Positions 25,404 through 34,398 of a DNA stretch of 64,000 nt are shown here, in pieces. Each line of letters starts with the position of its first letter. Position 1 is the stretch's first letter. Position numbers and translations under genes: made by a program. The notes under the pieces are model-generated. The model saw nothing but the letters and a program-made list of their open reading frames with translations, made no database searches and had not been told where the DNA came from. Origin of the DNA: Pelagihabitans sp963710535 (GTDB lineage: Bacteria; Bacteroidota; Bacteroidia; Flavobacteriales; Flavobacteriaceae); assembly GCA_963710535.1 (NCBI GenBank), contig CAVQAW010000004.1, positions 248,001 to 312,000 on the forward strand, written 5' to 3'.

Positions 25404-26645
25404 TTATCTCGAATGCATCAGGGTTTCTATCTCGTCGGCCTCTATGGGGATGTTCCCCATAAGATTTAGGGGCTTTCCTTTTGCTTTGATCACAACATCA
25501 TCCTCCAGACGAATGCCCATATTTTCTGCGGGAATATAAATTCCAGGCTCTACAGTAAAAACCATGTCCGCTTTCATCGGCGTCTTGAGCGCCCCATAAT
25601 CATGTGTGTTCAGCCCGATATGATGGCTGGTGCCGTGCATGAAATATTTTTTATAAGCGGGCCAATCGGCCTGCTCATTTTTGATGTCGGCCTTATCCAA
25701 TAATTTGAGGCCCAACAACTCCGAAGTCATGATTTTGCCCACTTCCTTGTGGTACTCCGCCCATAGCGTTCCCGGGACCAACAGATCGGTAGCCTCATTT
25801 TTAACGCGGAGTACCGCTTCGTAGACTTCCCGCTGCCTGGGCGTAAAACGCCCGTTCACTGGAATGGTTCGGGTAAGGTCACTTGAATAATTGGCATATT
25901 CGGCTGCGACATCCATCAAAATCAAATCCCCGTCCTTACACTTTTGGTTGTTCTCGATATAATGTAAAACGTTCGCGTTATTGCCTGATGCGATGATGGG
26001 GGAATACGCAAAACCTTTGGATCGTTTGCGAATAAATTCATGGAGCAGTTCCGCTTCGATCTCATACTCCCAAATCCCGGGCTTCACGAACTTCAAAATC
26101 CTGCGAAATCCCGATTCGGTAATGTCACAGGCCTTTTGGATCAACGCGATTTCTTCCGGCTCCTTGATGCCCCTGATGTTCTGGAGAATAGGGTTGCTTT
26201 TGGCTACCTGGTGGGCCGGAAATTGCTTTTTCACTTTCCGGATAAAGCGATCTTCCCTGGTTTCGGTCACCACCGCCTGCCGGTAGTGTTCATTGGTATT
26301 CAAATATAGGGTCTCAGCCTCGGTCATCAAATCAAAAAACACCTTCTCAAAATCGGATAGCCAATACACCGTTTCGATCCCGGAAATATCGGTGGCCTTT
26401 TTCTTTGAAAGTTTTTCCCCTTCCCAGACCGCAATATGGTCGTTGGTTTCCCTAACGAACAAAACCTCCCTATGTTTCCGATCGATCGCATCCGGAAACA
26501 AAAGTAAAATGGTTTCTTCCTGATCGGCCCCGCTCAAATAAAAGATATCACGGTGCTGCTCAAAAGGCATGGTCGAATCGGCACTGATGGGATAAACATC
26601 ATTTGAATTGAAGACAGCGATGCTTTTAGGCTTCATTTGATCCAT
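25404..26645 (-). CDS. pepP: Xaa-Pro aminopeptidase (M24), N-terminus frameshifted
   Basis: This metalloaminopeptidase removes N-terminal residues preceding proline. The C-terminal pita-bread fold shows the metal ligands in LMDVAAEY, YSSDLTRT, HGTSHHIGLNTHDYG, FTVEPGIYIP and IRLEDDVVI, so the catalytic part is intact. The open frame starts at ATG 26645 (MDQMKPKS). Upstream, the family N-terminus is present but split: MKYDKIPSQ from ATG 26700, then LFVKNRKKF in the other frame. The shift lies in the AAA run at 26673-26675. The 413-residue product from 26645 lacks about 22 residues and may still be active. Confidence 0.88.
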   Translation of the reverse strand: MDQMKPKSIAVFNSNDVYPISADSTMPFEQHRDIFYLSGADQEETILLLFPDAIDRKHREVLFVRETNDHIAVWEGEKLSKKKATDISGIETVYWLSDFEKVFFDLMTEAETLYLNTNEHYRQAVVTETREDRFIRKVKKQFPAHQVAKSNPILQNIRGIKEPEEIALIQKACDITESGFRRILKFVKPGIWEYEIEAELLHEFIRKRSKGFAYSPIIASGNNANVLHYIENNQKCKDGDLILMDVAAEYANYSSDLTRTIPVNGRFTPRQREVYEAVLRVKNEATDLLVPGTLWAEYHKEVGKIMTSELLGLKLLDKADIKNEQADWPAYKKYFMHGTSHHIGLNTHDYGALKTPMKADMVFTVEPGIYIPAENMGIRLEDDVVIKAKGKPLNLMGNIPIEADEIETLMHSR

Positions 26646-26700
26646 GAATTTTTTTCGGTTCTTGACGAATAATTTGACTCGGTATCTTATCGTACTTCAT
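26646..26700 (-). other. Out-of-frame N-terminal segment of pepP
   Basis: Minus-strand ATG 26700 encodes MKYDKIPSQ, then the frame is lost. Removing one A from the run at 26673-26675 joins it to LFVKNRKKFMDQM without a stop and gives the N-terminus I know from flavobacterial homologues. This is either a recent one-base insertion or a sequence error. Confidence 0.75.
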
Positions 26701-27003
26701 ATGGTGATTTCATTTTATTTTGAATTCTATAAAAATCGGGCTTGCAATCTTTCCGGTAATGGGATGGCCTTCTCTCAAAAATAGGAATAATATGGATGAT
26801 CGGGCAACATACTTTGACGATTTGAAAATTTAGGGCGGTCATTGCCCGGCCCGACACAAATTTCCGATCGGAGCGGCTTCCATTCTTCCAGAAACCTTGG
26901 CATGATTCTCATTACGCCACTTGCAATAGCTGGAAGAAACAATATTTTGTTTGCCCCTGAAGTAATGCTTACCTTGATGCCTTCAAAAATAAACCAACAT
27001 CCC
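26701..27003. other. 303-bp divergent intergenic region
   Basis: The region lies between the divergent pepP and BNR-protein genes. I see no credible gene, no clear terminator and no full TAnnTTTG box; TATTTTG near 26945 is one base short. Both strands are open for about 75 codons without recognisable protein features. Confidence 0.5.
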
Positions 27004-29862
27004 ATGAAGCATATTTTACTCCCTTTGATGCTGTTATTACAATGGTCATTAAGCTCACAAGTGAGCTCAACGCCGCCTTCAACCGTACAGGAAGCGCTGG
27101 TTCAGAAGCAACTATCGGAACGCAATTCATTTGTCAAAAATCTTCCCTTAAAAAATATTGGCCCATCGATCATGAGTGGCCGAGTGGTTGATCTGGATGT
27201 GAATCCTGACAACCCGAATGAATTCTATGTGGGATATGCCTCCGGTGGTCTTTGGTATACCAGCAATAATGGTACGACTTTTTCACCACTGCTTGATGGA
27301 TCCGATACACAAAATGTTGGAGATATCGCCGTAGATTGGGCCTCTGGGACCATTTGGGTAGGAACCGGGGAAAATAATGCGTCGCGCTCCTCCTATGCCG
27401 GAATCGGAATTTTAAAGTCGGTCGATAAGGGCAAAAGCTGGCAAAATATGGGCCTGCCCGATTCGCATCATATCGGCCGCATCGTCATCAATACCAAAAA
27501 TCAGGATGAAGTGGTCGTGGGCGTAGCAGGACATTTATATTCTCCGAATGCAGAACGCGGAATTTTTAAAACCAAGGACGGGGGCAAGACATGGCAAAAG
27601 ACGCTTTTTATCAACGAAAGTTCCGGCATCATCGATGTGGCCCATGCCCCAAATAACTTTGAGATCATGTTTGCCGCATCCTGGGAAAAAGACAGGAAAG
27701 CTTGGGATTTTATCGGCAATGGCAATGGCTCGGGAATTTACAAAAGCACGGATGGGGGGGATACTTGGAACAAAGTTTCACTGCCGGAGAGCGGTTTCCC
27801 CACCGGAGCGGGAGTTGGGCGCATAGGCCTTGCAGTATTCGATGCCCAAACGGTATATGCGGTGCACGACAACCAAAACAGGCGGGATACGTCTGAAGAA
27901 AAGGAAGAACGCTCCGATAAACTGGTCAAAGAGGATTTTAAAACCATTTCGGAGGAGGATTTCTTGAAGTTGGAGGATGCCAAACTGAACGATTTTTTAA
28001 AAACCAATGGATTTCAAGAGAAATACAGGGCAGATAACCTGAAGCAAATGGTTCGTGATGGCTCGGTAAAACCTTTAGATTTGGCCAAGTATTTGGAGGA
28101 CGCCAATTCGCTGTTGTTCGACACTCCTGTGATTGGGGCGGAGGTGTTTCGAAGCAATGATGGGGGTCTCACCTGGGCCAAGCAAAACAATTCCTATATC
28201 GATGACCTTTTTTATAGTTATGGGTATTACTTTGCGCAAATTGCGGTCGATCCCAATGACGTCAACAGAATTTATCTGGCCGGTGTGCCCATCATCAAAT
28301 CAATTGACGGGGGGAAAACCTATTTGGCCATCGATGGGGATAACGTGCATTCAGACCACCATGCCATCTGGATCGATCCAAAAATGCCGGGCCATTTGAT
28401 CAACGGCAACGATGGGGGGGTTAATATCAGCTATGACGACGGCCTCAGTTGGATCAAGAACAACACGCCCGCGGTCGGGCAATTTTATTATATCAACGTA
28501 GACAACCAAGAGCCCTACCATGTCTACGGGGGCCTTCAAGACAATGGTGTTTGGGAAGGACCCCATAATGCCGAAGAAAACAGCGGTTGGCAGCAAAGCG
28601 GGGAATATCCATGGAAGTCGATCATGGGGGGAGACGGCATGCAGGTGCAGATCGATAATCGCGACCATAACCTGGTCTACACCGGATTTCAATTTGGCAA
28701 CTATTTTAGGGTGAACAAGGCTAAAAACGAGCAAAAATATATACAGCCAAAGCACGACCTAGGGGAAGCGCCTTATCGTTTCAATTGGCAAACACCCATC
28801 CTGCTCTCCCACCACAATCAAGATATTCTCTATCTAGGAGGGAACAAGTTACACCGCTCGTTCAATCAAGGCGATGATTGGGAAACGATTTCTCCCGACC
28901 TTACGCAAGGGGGGAAAAAGGGCAATGTTGCCTATGGTACGCTTACCACCATTGCAGAATCGCCTTTTAAATTTGGACTGATCTATACCGGCAGTGATGA
29001 CGGTCTTGTTCAGATCACAAAAAATGGCGGTGCATCATGGGAAATCATTTCAAAGGCCTTACCTGGCGACCTATGGGTCAGTCGGGTGGTGGCATCAAAA
29101 CATAAAATGGAAAGGGTTTATGTTGCGCTCAACGGGTATCGTTGGGACGACTTTGCCCCTTACCTCTATGTGAGCGAAGATCATGGCAAGACATGGAACG
29201 ACATCGGGAAAACCATTCCTGCTGCCCCCATAAACGCAATCGTGGAAGACCCTGAAAACCAGAATGTTTTATTTGTGGGGACCGATAACGGACTGTATGT
29301 CTCCTTCGATCGTGGTGCTACCTGGGCGGTTTTTCAAAATGGACTTCCCAACGTAGCCGTTCATGATCTGGTGATCCAACCAAAGGCCAAGCACCTTTTG
29401 GTGGGGACCCATGGAAGAAGTATTTATCAAGCCGATATATCAAAAATCGAACAGTTGACCCCGGCCATGTTACAAAAGGAGCTTTACGTCTTTAAACCCG
29501 AGAACATCAAACATTCCGACCGTTGGGGCAGCGCATGGAGTTCGTGGGGCAAAGCAAGAACCCCTGGACTCGATATAACTTTTCTTAGCGCCGCTCCCGG
29601 AAGTTACAAGGCCGCCGTGAAGACACTCGATGGCATTACGGTGAGTTCCACAGCGGTGATGGCCGATAAAGGCTTCAATATTCTTTCCTATGATGTGGCA
29701 TTTTCCAAAAGTGGCAAATTGGCCTACCTTAAAAAAAACAAGGTCGAACTCAAGGAAGCCAAGAACGGTGTAACTTATCTTCCCGTAGGAAAGTATGTGG
29801 TGGAAATTGAGGGCAATGGTCAACTCGAGAAAATAGAATTTGAAATCGAGGGCGGAAAATGA
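27004..29862 (+). CDS. Secreted BNR-repeat / VPS10-sortilin-type protein
   Basis: The 952-residue protein has a signal peptide (MKHILLPLMLLLQWSLSSQ) and many Asp-box (BNR) turns: SVDKGKSW, TKDGGKTW, STDGGDTW, SNDGGLTW, SIDGGKTY, YDDGLSW, TKNGGASW, SEDHGKTW and SFDRGATW. These indicate a large beta-propeller pair as in VPS10/sortilin and GH74-like proteins. A lysine/glutamate-rich insert of about 90 residues (roughly residues 305-395) separates propeller blades. The C-terminal 100 residues form a beta-sandwich-like tail. Glycosidase activity is not proven by these motifs. ATG 27004 is chosen because the signal peptide starts there; the frame is open 54 codons further. Confidence 0.82.
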   Translation: MKHILLPLMLLLQWSLSSQVSSTPPSTVQEALVQKQLSERNSFVKNLPLKNIGPSIMSGRVVDLDVNPDNPNEFYVGYASGGLWYTSNNGTTFSPLLDGSDTQNVGDIAVDWASGTIWVGTGENNASRSSYAGIGILKSVDKGKSWQNMGLPDSHHIGRIVINTKNQDEVVVGVAGHLYSPNAERGIFKTKDGGKTWQKTLFINESSGIIDVAHAPNNFEIMFAASWEKDRKAWDFIGNGNGSGIYKSTDGGDTWNKVSLPESGFPTGAGVGRIGLAVFDAQTVYAVHDNQNRRDTSEEKEERSDKLVKEDFKTISEEDFLKLEDAKLNDFLKTNGFQEKYRADNLKQMVRDGSVKPLDLAKYLEDANSLLFDTPVIGAEVFRSNDGGLTWAKQNNSYIDDLFYSYGYYFAQIAVDPNDVNRIYLAGVPIIKSIDGGKTYLAIDGDNVHSDHHAIWIDPKMPGHLINGNDGGVNISYDDGLSWIKNNTPAVGQFYYINVDNQEPYHVYGGLQDNGVWEGPHNAEENSGWQQSGEYPWKSIMGGDGMQVQIDNRDHNLVYTGFQFGNYFRVNKAKNEQKYIQPKHDLGEAPYRFNWQTPILLSHHNQDILYLGGNKLHRSFNQGDDWETISPDLTQGGKKGNVAYGTLTTIAESPFKFGLIYTGSDDGLVQITKNGGASWEIISKALPGDLWVSRVVASKHKMERVYVALNGYRWDDFAPYLYVSEDHGKTWNDIGKTIPAAPINAIVEDPENQNVLFVGTDNGLYVSFDRGATWAVFQNGLPNVAVHDLVIQPKAKHLLVGTHGRSIYQADISKIEQLTPAMLQKELYVFKPENIKHSDRWGSAWSSWGKARTPGLDITFLSAAPGSYKAAVKTLDGITVSSTAVMADKGFNILSYDVAFSKSGKLAYLKKNKVELKEAKNGVTYLPVGKYVVEIEGNGQLEKIEFEIEGGK

Positions 29863-29876
29863 ACTGGATTAGCAAA

Positions 29877-29894
29877 ACCGACCACCGGGTCGGT
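29877..29894. repeat. ACCGACC/GGTCGGT palindrome
   Basis: The arms ACCGACC and GGTCGGT flank ACCG. The 14-nt word ACCACCGGGTCGGT at 29881-29894 recurs at 30007-30020. It may be an operator, or, with the TTTTT at 29902, a weak terminator for the BNR gene. Confidence 0.45.
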
Positions 29895-30006
29895 CGGCTG
29901 ATTTTTAGAAAACATCCAAAGGTTGACGCTATCGGTTGACCGAACGAAAACCTAGGTCGAATCGCATTCATAGGCAGGTGAAAGCACCTTGCAAATCGAA
30001 TTACAA

Positions 30007-30020
30007 ACCACCGGGTCGGT
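30007..30020. repeat. Second copy of ACCACCGGGTCGGT
   Basis: This exact 14-nt direct repeat of 29881-29894, 126 bp away, is followed by AAAAAA. Confidence 0.5.
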
Positions 30021-30329
30021 AAAAAATAGATATTTTGACCCCTTAAATGCTTGTCAAGACTTAAAATGGGCCTTTGTAGGAGGATGCAAAAAGAAAAACT
30101 TGGCCTATTCACCCTTTTTGGTGCATGCCAAAAAATGAAGCGGTTATCGATTTAAATTTGTTGGGCAATCATTTCGTTCATGGTTCGGTTTAAACTTGGG
30201 CACAAGGTTGTGTTGGTTAATTTGTTTAGACTTGGGAACCGATTTATTTGAATTTGCAGCAAATCGTTGAACACTGGGATAGGTTTCTTTAAAATACATC
30301 TAAATTAGTCTACATAAGACGGCTAAAAC

Positions 30330-30360
30330 TTGTTAATAACTGCCCTGTACTGTATTTTTG
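30330..30360 (+). promoter_or_regulatory. Promoter of sdhCAB
   Basis: TTG at 30330-30332 and TATTTTTG at 30353-30360 are 20 nt apart, matching both Bacteroidota promoter elements. The box ends 20 nt before the sdhC ATG. Confidence 0.7.
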
Positions 30361-30380
30361 TTCGACTAAACTAAATATTA

Positions 30381-31049
30381 ATGAGCGGATTGATTAAGTC
30401 TTCGATTGCCCGAAAAGTGGTCATGGCCCTCTCGGGTCTTTTTTTGGTCATTTTCCTGGGCCAACACTTTGTAATCAACATTACTTCGGTGATTTCCCCG
30501 GACACTTTTAATTCATGGTCACATTTCATGGGCTATAACGTACTGGTGCAATATGTGCTCCAACCCATCCTGATCGCAGGGGTGGTGGTTCATTTTGTCA
30601 TGGGATTCATCCTCGAACTTGGCAACAACAAAGCAAGGGACATCAAATATGTGCGATATAACGGGAAGAGCAATGCCCCATGGATTTCTAGGAACATGAT
30701 TATCACGGGCCTGGTTGTCCTTGCTTTTTTGGGCCTGCATTTTTACGATTTCTGGGTGCACGAAATGGTCTATAAATATATTGAAGCCAACCCGGAAGAC
30801 CCCACGAGATATTATGCGGAAACGGTCGAAAAATTTGAACCGATATGGCGTACGGTCCTCTATATAGTGGCCTTCGTTCTATTGGCGCTCCACTTGCTGC
30901 ACGGTTTCTCCTCCGCCTTTCAGAGCATGGGGGTCAACAACAAATATTCCCCGGGCATCAAGACCTTTACCAAGATTTATGCCGTTGCAATCCCCTTGGG
31001 CTTTGCATTTATAGCAATTTACCATCATCTTAACCCGATAACACATTAA
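30381..31049 (+). CDS. sdhC: Succinate dehydrogenase cytochrome b subunit
   Basis: The 222-residue membrane anchor has five hydrophobic segments and histidines placed for two haems (GQHFVINITS, VVHFVMGF, LGLHFYDFWVHE, ALHLLHGF, IAIYHHLNP). A single large cytochrome subunit instead of SdhC plus SdhD is the rule in the Bacteroidota-type enzyme, which works with menaquinone. It is the first gene of sdhCAB, 2 nt before sdhA. Confidence 0.94.
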   Translation: MSGLIKSSIARKVVMALSGLFLVIFLGQHFVINITSVISPDTFNSWSHFMGYNVLVQYVLQPILIAGVVVHFVMGFILELGNNKARDIKYVRYNGKSNAPWISRNMIITGLVVLAFLGLHFYDFWVHEMVYKYIEANPEDPTRYYAETVEKFEPIWRTVLYIVAFVLLALHLLHGFSSAFQSMGVNNKYSPGIKTFTKIYAVAIPLGFAFIAIYHHLNPITH

Positions 31050-31051
31050 CT

Positions 31052-33055
31052 ATGGGCATTTTGGATTCAAAAGTTCCTTCCGGGCCATTGGCCGATAAAT
31101 GGACAAAACATAAGAACGACATCAACCTGGTTAATCCGGCCAACAAGCGGAACATAGATATCATCGTTGTGGGTACGGGACTCGCAGGGGGGTCTGCTGC
31201 GGCCACCCTTGCCGAACTCGGCTACAACGTCAAGACTTTTTGTTATCAGGATTCCCCGCGACGGGCGCATTCCATAGCCGCACAAGGCGGAATCAACGCC
31301 GCAAAAAATTACCAAGGCGACGGCGACAGCAATTACCGGTTGTTCTATGACACCATCAAAGGTGGGGATTATCGGTCCAGGGAAGCCAATGTATATAGGC
31401 TGGCCGAAGTTTCGGGCAACATCATAGACCAATGTGTGGCACAAGGCGTGCCCTTTGCCAGGGAATATGGCGGGTTATTGGACAACCGATCCTTCGGGGG
31501 CGTTTTGGTATCAAGAACCTTTTATGCCAAAGGCCAAACAGGGCAACAGCTGCTGCTCGGGGCCTATGCGGCCATGAACCGACAGATCAACCGGGGAAAG
31601 ATCACTCCTTATAACCGGCATGAAATGATGGATCTTGTTCTGGTCAACGGTAAAGCACGGGGCATTATCGCCAGGGACCTGGTGACAGGGGCCGTGGAAA
31701 GGCATGCCGCTCATGCGGTGGTTTTGGCCACGGGTGGTTATGGCAACGTGTTTTTCCTTTCTACCAACGCTATGGGAAGCAATGTGATGGCGGCATGGCG
31801 GGCGCATAGAAGGGGAGCCTTCTTTGCTAACCCTTGCTTCACACAAATACATCCTACCTGCATTCCGGTATCCGGAGATCACCAATCGAAACTGACCTTG
31901 ATGTCGGAATCTTTGCGTAATGACGGTCGCATCTGGGTGCCCAAACGCCTGGAAGATGCCCAAGCCATCCGTGAAGGGAAGCTAAAGCCCACGCAGCTCA
32001 AAGTCGAGGACCGCGATTATTTCTTGGAAAGACGATATCCCGCATTCGGAAATCTGGTGCCAAGGGATGTGGCCTCCAGGGCGGCGAAAGAACGTTGCGA
32101 TGCCGGATTTGGCGTCAATAAAACCGGGGAGGCCGTCTATCTCGATTTTGCCTCAGCCATAACAAGGTATGGAAAAGAGCAGGCGATGATCACGGGCATC
32201 AAAAATCCTGATGATGACACCATAAGAAAACTCGGAGAACAGGTGGTAGAGGCCAAGTATGGCAACCTTTTCCAGATGTACGAAAAAATTGTGGATGAAA
32301 ACCCTTACAAGACCCCCATGAAAATATACCCGGCGGTACATTATACCATGGGCGGACTTTGGGTCGACTATAATCTGCAGACCACGATTCCCGGATGCTA
32401 TGCGGCGGGAGAAGCTAATTTCAGCGACCACGGGGCCAACCGTCTTGGGGCTTCCGCTTTGATGCAGGGATTGGCCGATGGTTATTTTGTACTTCCGTAC
32501 ACCATCGGGGACTATCTTTCACAAGATATCAGAACCGGTGCCATCCCAACCGATAGCGCCGAATTCGAAGCGGCGGAAATGGACGTAAAACAGCGGATGG
32601 AGCGTTTGATGTCGGGCAGCGGCGCCCATTCCGTCGATTATTACCATAAGAAATTGGGCAAAATCATGTGGAACAAATGTGGTATGAGCCGAAATGCGAA
32701 AGAACTTAAGGAGGCTATCGACGAGATTTCCTCCCTGCGGGCCGATTTCTGGCAGCATGTTCGTGTCCCGGGAACCGCAGATAGCAAAAATCAGGAATTG
32801 GAAAAAGCAGGCCGGGTGGCCGACTTCCTTGAACTGGGGGAGCTGTTTGCCAAAGATGCGCTAACCAGAAACGAATCATGTGGGGGACACTTCCGTGAAG
32901 AATACCAAACCCCGGAAGGAGAAGCTTTGCGCGACGATAAGAACTTCAAGTTCGTATCGGCCTGGGAATATAAAGGAGAACCCAAGGATGCCATTTTGCA
33001 CAAGGAAGATCTGATCTATGAGAATATCGAATTGAAAACAAGAAGTTATAAATAA
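31052..33055 (+). CDS. sdhA: Succinate dehydrogenase flavoprotein subunit
   Basis: This is the FAD subunit that oxidises succinate to fumarate in the TCA cycle. The 667-residue protein shows the dinucleotide fold VVGTGLAGGSAAATLAELGY, the covalent-flavin region RRAHSIAAQGGINAAKN with its His, the catalytic region HPTCIPVSGD, and GANRLGASALMQGLADGYF. It lies between sdhC and sdhB with gaps of 2 and 6 nt. Confidence 0.97.
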   Translation: MGILDSKVPSGPLADKWTKHKNDINLVNPANKRNIDIIVVGTGLAGGSAAATLAELGYNVKTFCYQDSPRRAHSIAAQGGINAAKNYQGDGDSNYRLFYDTIKGGDYRSREANVYRLAEVSGNIIDQCVAQGVPFAREYGGLLDNRSFGGVLVSRTFYAKGQTGQQLLLGAYAAMNRQINRGKITPYNRHEMMDLVLVNGKARGIIARDLVTGAVERHAAHAVVLATGGYGNVFFLSTNAMGSNVMAAWRAHRRGAFFANPCFTQIHPTCIPVSGDHQSKLTLMSESLRNDGRIWVPKRLEDAQAIREGKLKPTQLKVEDRDYFLERRYPAFGNLVPRDVASRAAKERCDAGFGVNKTGEAVYLDFASAITRYGKEQAMITGIKNPDDDTIRKLGEQVVEAKYGNLFQMYEKIVDENPYKTPMKIYPAVHYTMGGLWVDYNLQTTIPGCYAAGEANFSDHGANRLGASALMQGLADGYFVLPYTIGDYLSQDIRTGAIPTDSAEFEAAEMDVKQRMERLMSGSGAHSVDYYHKKLGKIMWNKCGMSRNAKELKEAIDEISSLRADFWQHVRVPGTADSKNQELEKAGRVADFLELGELFAKDALTRNESCGGHFREEYQTPEGEALRDDKNFKFVSAWEYKGEPKDAILHKEDLIYENIELKTRSYK

Positions 33056-33061
33056 GAATCG

Positions 33062-33808
33062 ATGAAGCTGAATTTGAAAATATGGCGTCAGAAAGATGCT
33101 AAGTCCAAAGGACAAATGGTCGATTACCCCGTAAACGGCATTGATGGCGATATGTCTTTCTTGGAAATGTTGGACGTGTTGAACGAGGAACTGATCACCA
33201 AGGGAGAAGAACCAGTAGAGTTCGATCACGATTGTAGGGAAGGTATTTGCGGGTCCTGTTCCCTGCAGATCAACGGGGAACCCCACGGCCCCGATCGGAG
33301 GATAACCACTTGCCAGTTGCATATGCGTAAATTCAAGGATGGCGATACCATCGTGATCGAGCCTTTCCGCGCCACGGCCTTTCCGGTCATCAAGGATTTG
33401 ATCGTCGATCGCAGCGCCTTCGACCGCATTCAGCAAGCGGGAGGCTATATTTCGGTAAATACCTCAGGGCATACCGTCGATGCCAATGCGATTCCCATCA
33501 ACAAACATATTGCAGATGAAGCCATGGACTCGGCCACTTGTATCGGCTGCGGGGCTTGCGTCGCAGCATGCAAAAACGCAAGCGCCATGCTGTTTACTTC
33601 GGCTAAGGTGTCCCAATTCGCACTCTTGCCCCAAGGGCAGGTTGAAGCCATGGACCGGGTGCACAATATGGTGCGCCAAATGGATTTGGAAGGTTTTGGC
33701 AATTGCACGAATACAGGGGCTTGCGAGGTCGAATGCCCAAAAGGAATATCGCTTGAAAACATTGCACGAATGAATCGCGAGTATTTCAAGGCCAATCTTA
33801 AAGGATAG
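33062..33808 (+). CDS. sdhB: Succinate dehydrogenase iron-sulfur subunit
   Basis: The 248-residue electron-transfer subunit carries three clusters. The 2Fe-2S ligands are in DCREGICGSCSLQING and TTCQLH, and the ferredoxin-type ligands are in CIGCGACVAACKNAS and CTNTGACEVECPKGIS. It is the last gene of sdhCAB and is followed by a strong terminator at 33834-33872. Confidence 0.97.
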   Translation: MKLNLKIWRQKDAKSKGQMVDYPVNGIDGDMSFLEMLDVLNEELITKGEEPVEFDHDCREGICGSCSLQINGEPHGPDRRITTCQLHMRKFKDGDTIVIEPFRATAFPVIKDLIVDRSAFDRIQQAGGYISVNTSGHTVDANAIPINKHIADEAMDSATCIGCGACVAACKNASAMLFTSAKVSQFALLPQGQVEAMDRVHNMVRQMDLEGFGNCTNTGACEVECPKGISLENIARMNREYFKANLKG

Positions 33809-33833
33809 AGCTTCCTGTAAAACAAGCTTTGAT

Positions 33834-33872
33834 CCCAAGTCCTTGATTCAAGGACTTGGGATTATTTTTTTT
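33834..33872 (+). terminator. Strong terminator of sdhCAB
   Basis: The 13-bp arms CCCAAGTCCTTGA and TCAAGGACTTGGG are followed by ATTA and eight T residues. It ends 10 nt before the vsr ATG. Confidence 0.92.
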
Positions 33873-33882
33873 ATCTTGTCCT

Positions 33883-34362
33883 ATGGCAGATTACAAATCA
33901 GAAGAACGGATCAAGGTACCTCGATTTGAAGAAGCATCAGGGTTTTACACTACTCCTGAACGTTCCAAAATGATGGGCAAGATCAGGGGCAGGAACACCA
34001 AGCCAGAGCTTGCTTTTAGAAAAGCGCTTTATGCCAAAGGGTATCGATACCGTATCGATTACAAAAAACTCATAGGCAAACCAGATATCGTGATCAAAAA
34101 ATACCGAACGGTTATTTTTATAGATGGGGCCTTTTGGCATGGTCAAAATTGGGAAGAACGCAAAGAAAAAATCAAGAGCAACAAGTCGTTCTGGATTCCG
34201 AAAATAGAGCGCAACCTACAGCGCGATAGGGAAGTAAATACCGCATTGGCCTCTATGGGTTATACGGTATTCCGATTCTGGGACCATGAAGTCAAAAAAG
34301 AACTGGATCGTTGCCTTAATACCGTTATCGCTCATTTGGAAGCCATGGTGCCCAAAAGCTGA
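33883..34362 (+). CDS. vsr: Very-short-patch mismatch endonuclease (Vsr)
   Basis: The 159-residue nuclease nicks DNA beside T:G mismatches left by deamination of 5-methylcytosine. Motifs seen are RSKMMGKIRGRNTKPELAFR, GKPDIVI with the catalytic Asp, FIDGAFWHG and GYTVFRFWDHEV. The start is ATG 33883; a TTG 27 nt upstream lies inside the sdh terminator. Vsr normally partners a Dcm-type cytosine methyltransferase, yet none is in the window, so this copy is orphaned here. It stands between sdhB and an aminotransferase. Confidence 0.9.
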   Translation: MADYKSEERIKVPRFEEASGFYTTPERSKMMGKIRGRNTKPELAFRKALYAKGYRYRIDYKKLIGKPDIVIKKYRTVIFIDGAFWHGQNWEERKEKIKSNKSFWIPKIERNLQRDREVNTALASMGYTVFRFWDHEVKKELDRCLNTVIAHLEAMVPKS

Positions 34363-34398
34363 GGCGATTGCTTATTTTTACAAGACATTTTCCTTTCT

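Larger units (their letters stand above)
29863..30380. other. 518-bp intergenic region upstream of sdhCAB
   Basis: No credible gene is seen. It holds three ACCG/CGGT palindromes or half-sites (29877-29894, 29933-29942, 30007-30020), a hairpin near 30093-30127 (TTGGC with GCCAA enclosing CACC with GGTG), and the sdh promoter at 30330-30360. A GGAGG directly before ATG at 30084 opens a 23-codon frame that I do not call as a gene. Confidence 0.5.

Noticed and set aside
26775..27005. A 76-codon minus-strand frame between pepP and the BNR gene.
   Set aside because: It is antisense to the BNR start region and shows no recognisable domain or start signals.
29750..30112. A 120-codon minus-strand frame in the sdh upstream region.
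   Set aside because: It overlaps the 3' end of the BNR gene in antisense, and its composition is atypical.
30084..30155. A 23-codon frame starting right after GGAGG in the sdh upstream region.
   Set aside because: The Shine-Dalgarno-like word abuts the ATG with no spacer, and the peptide has no supporting features.
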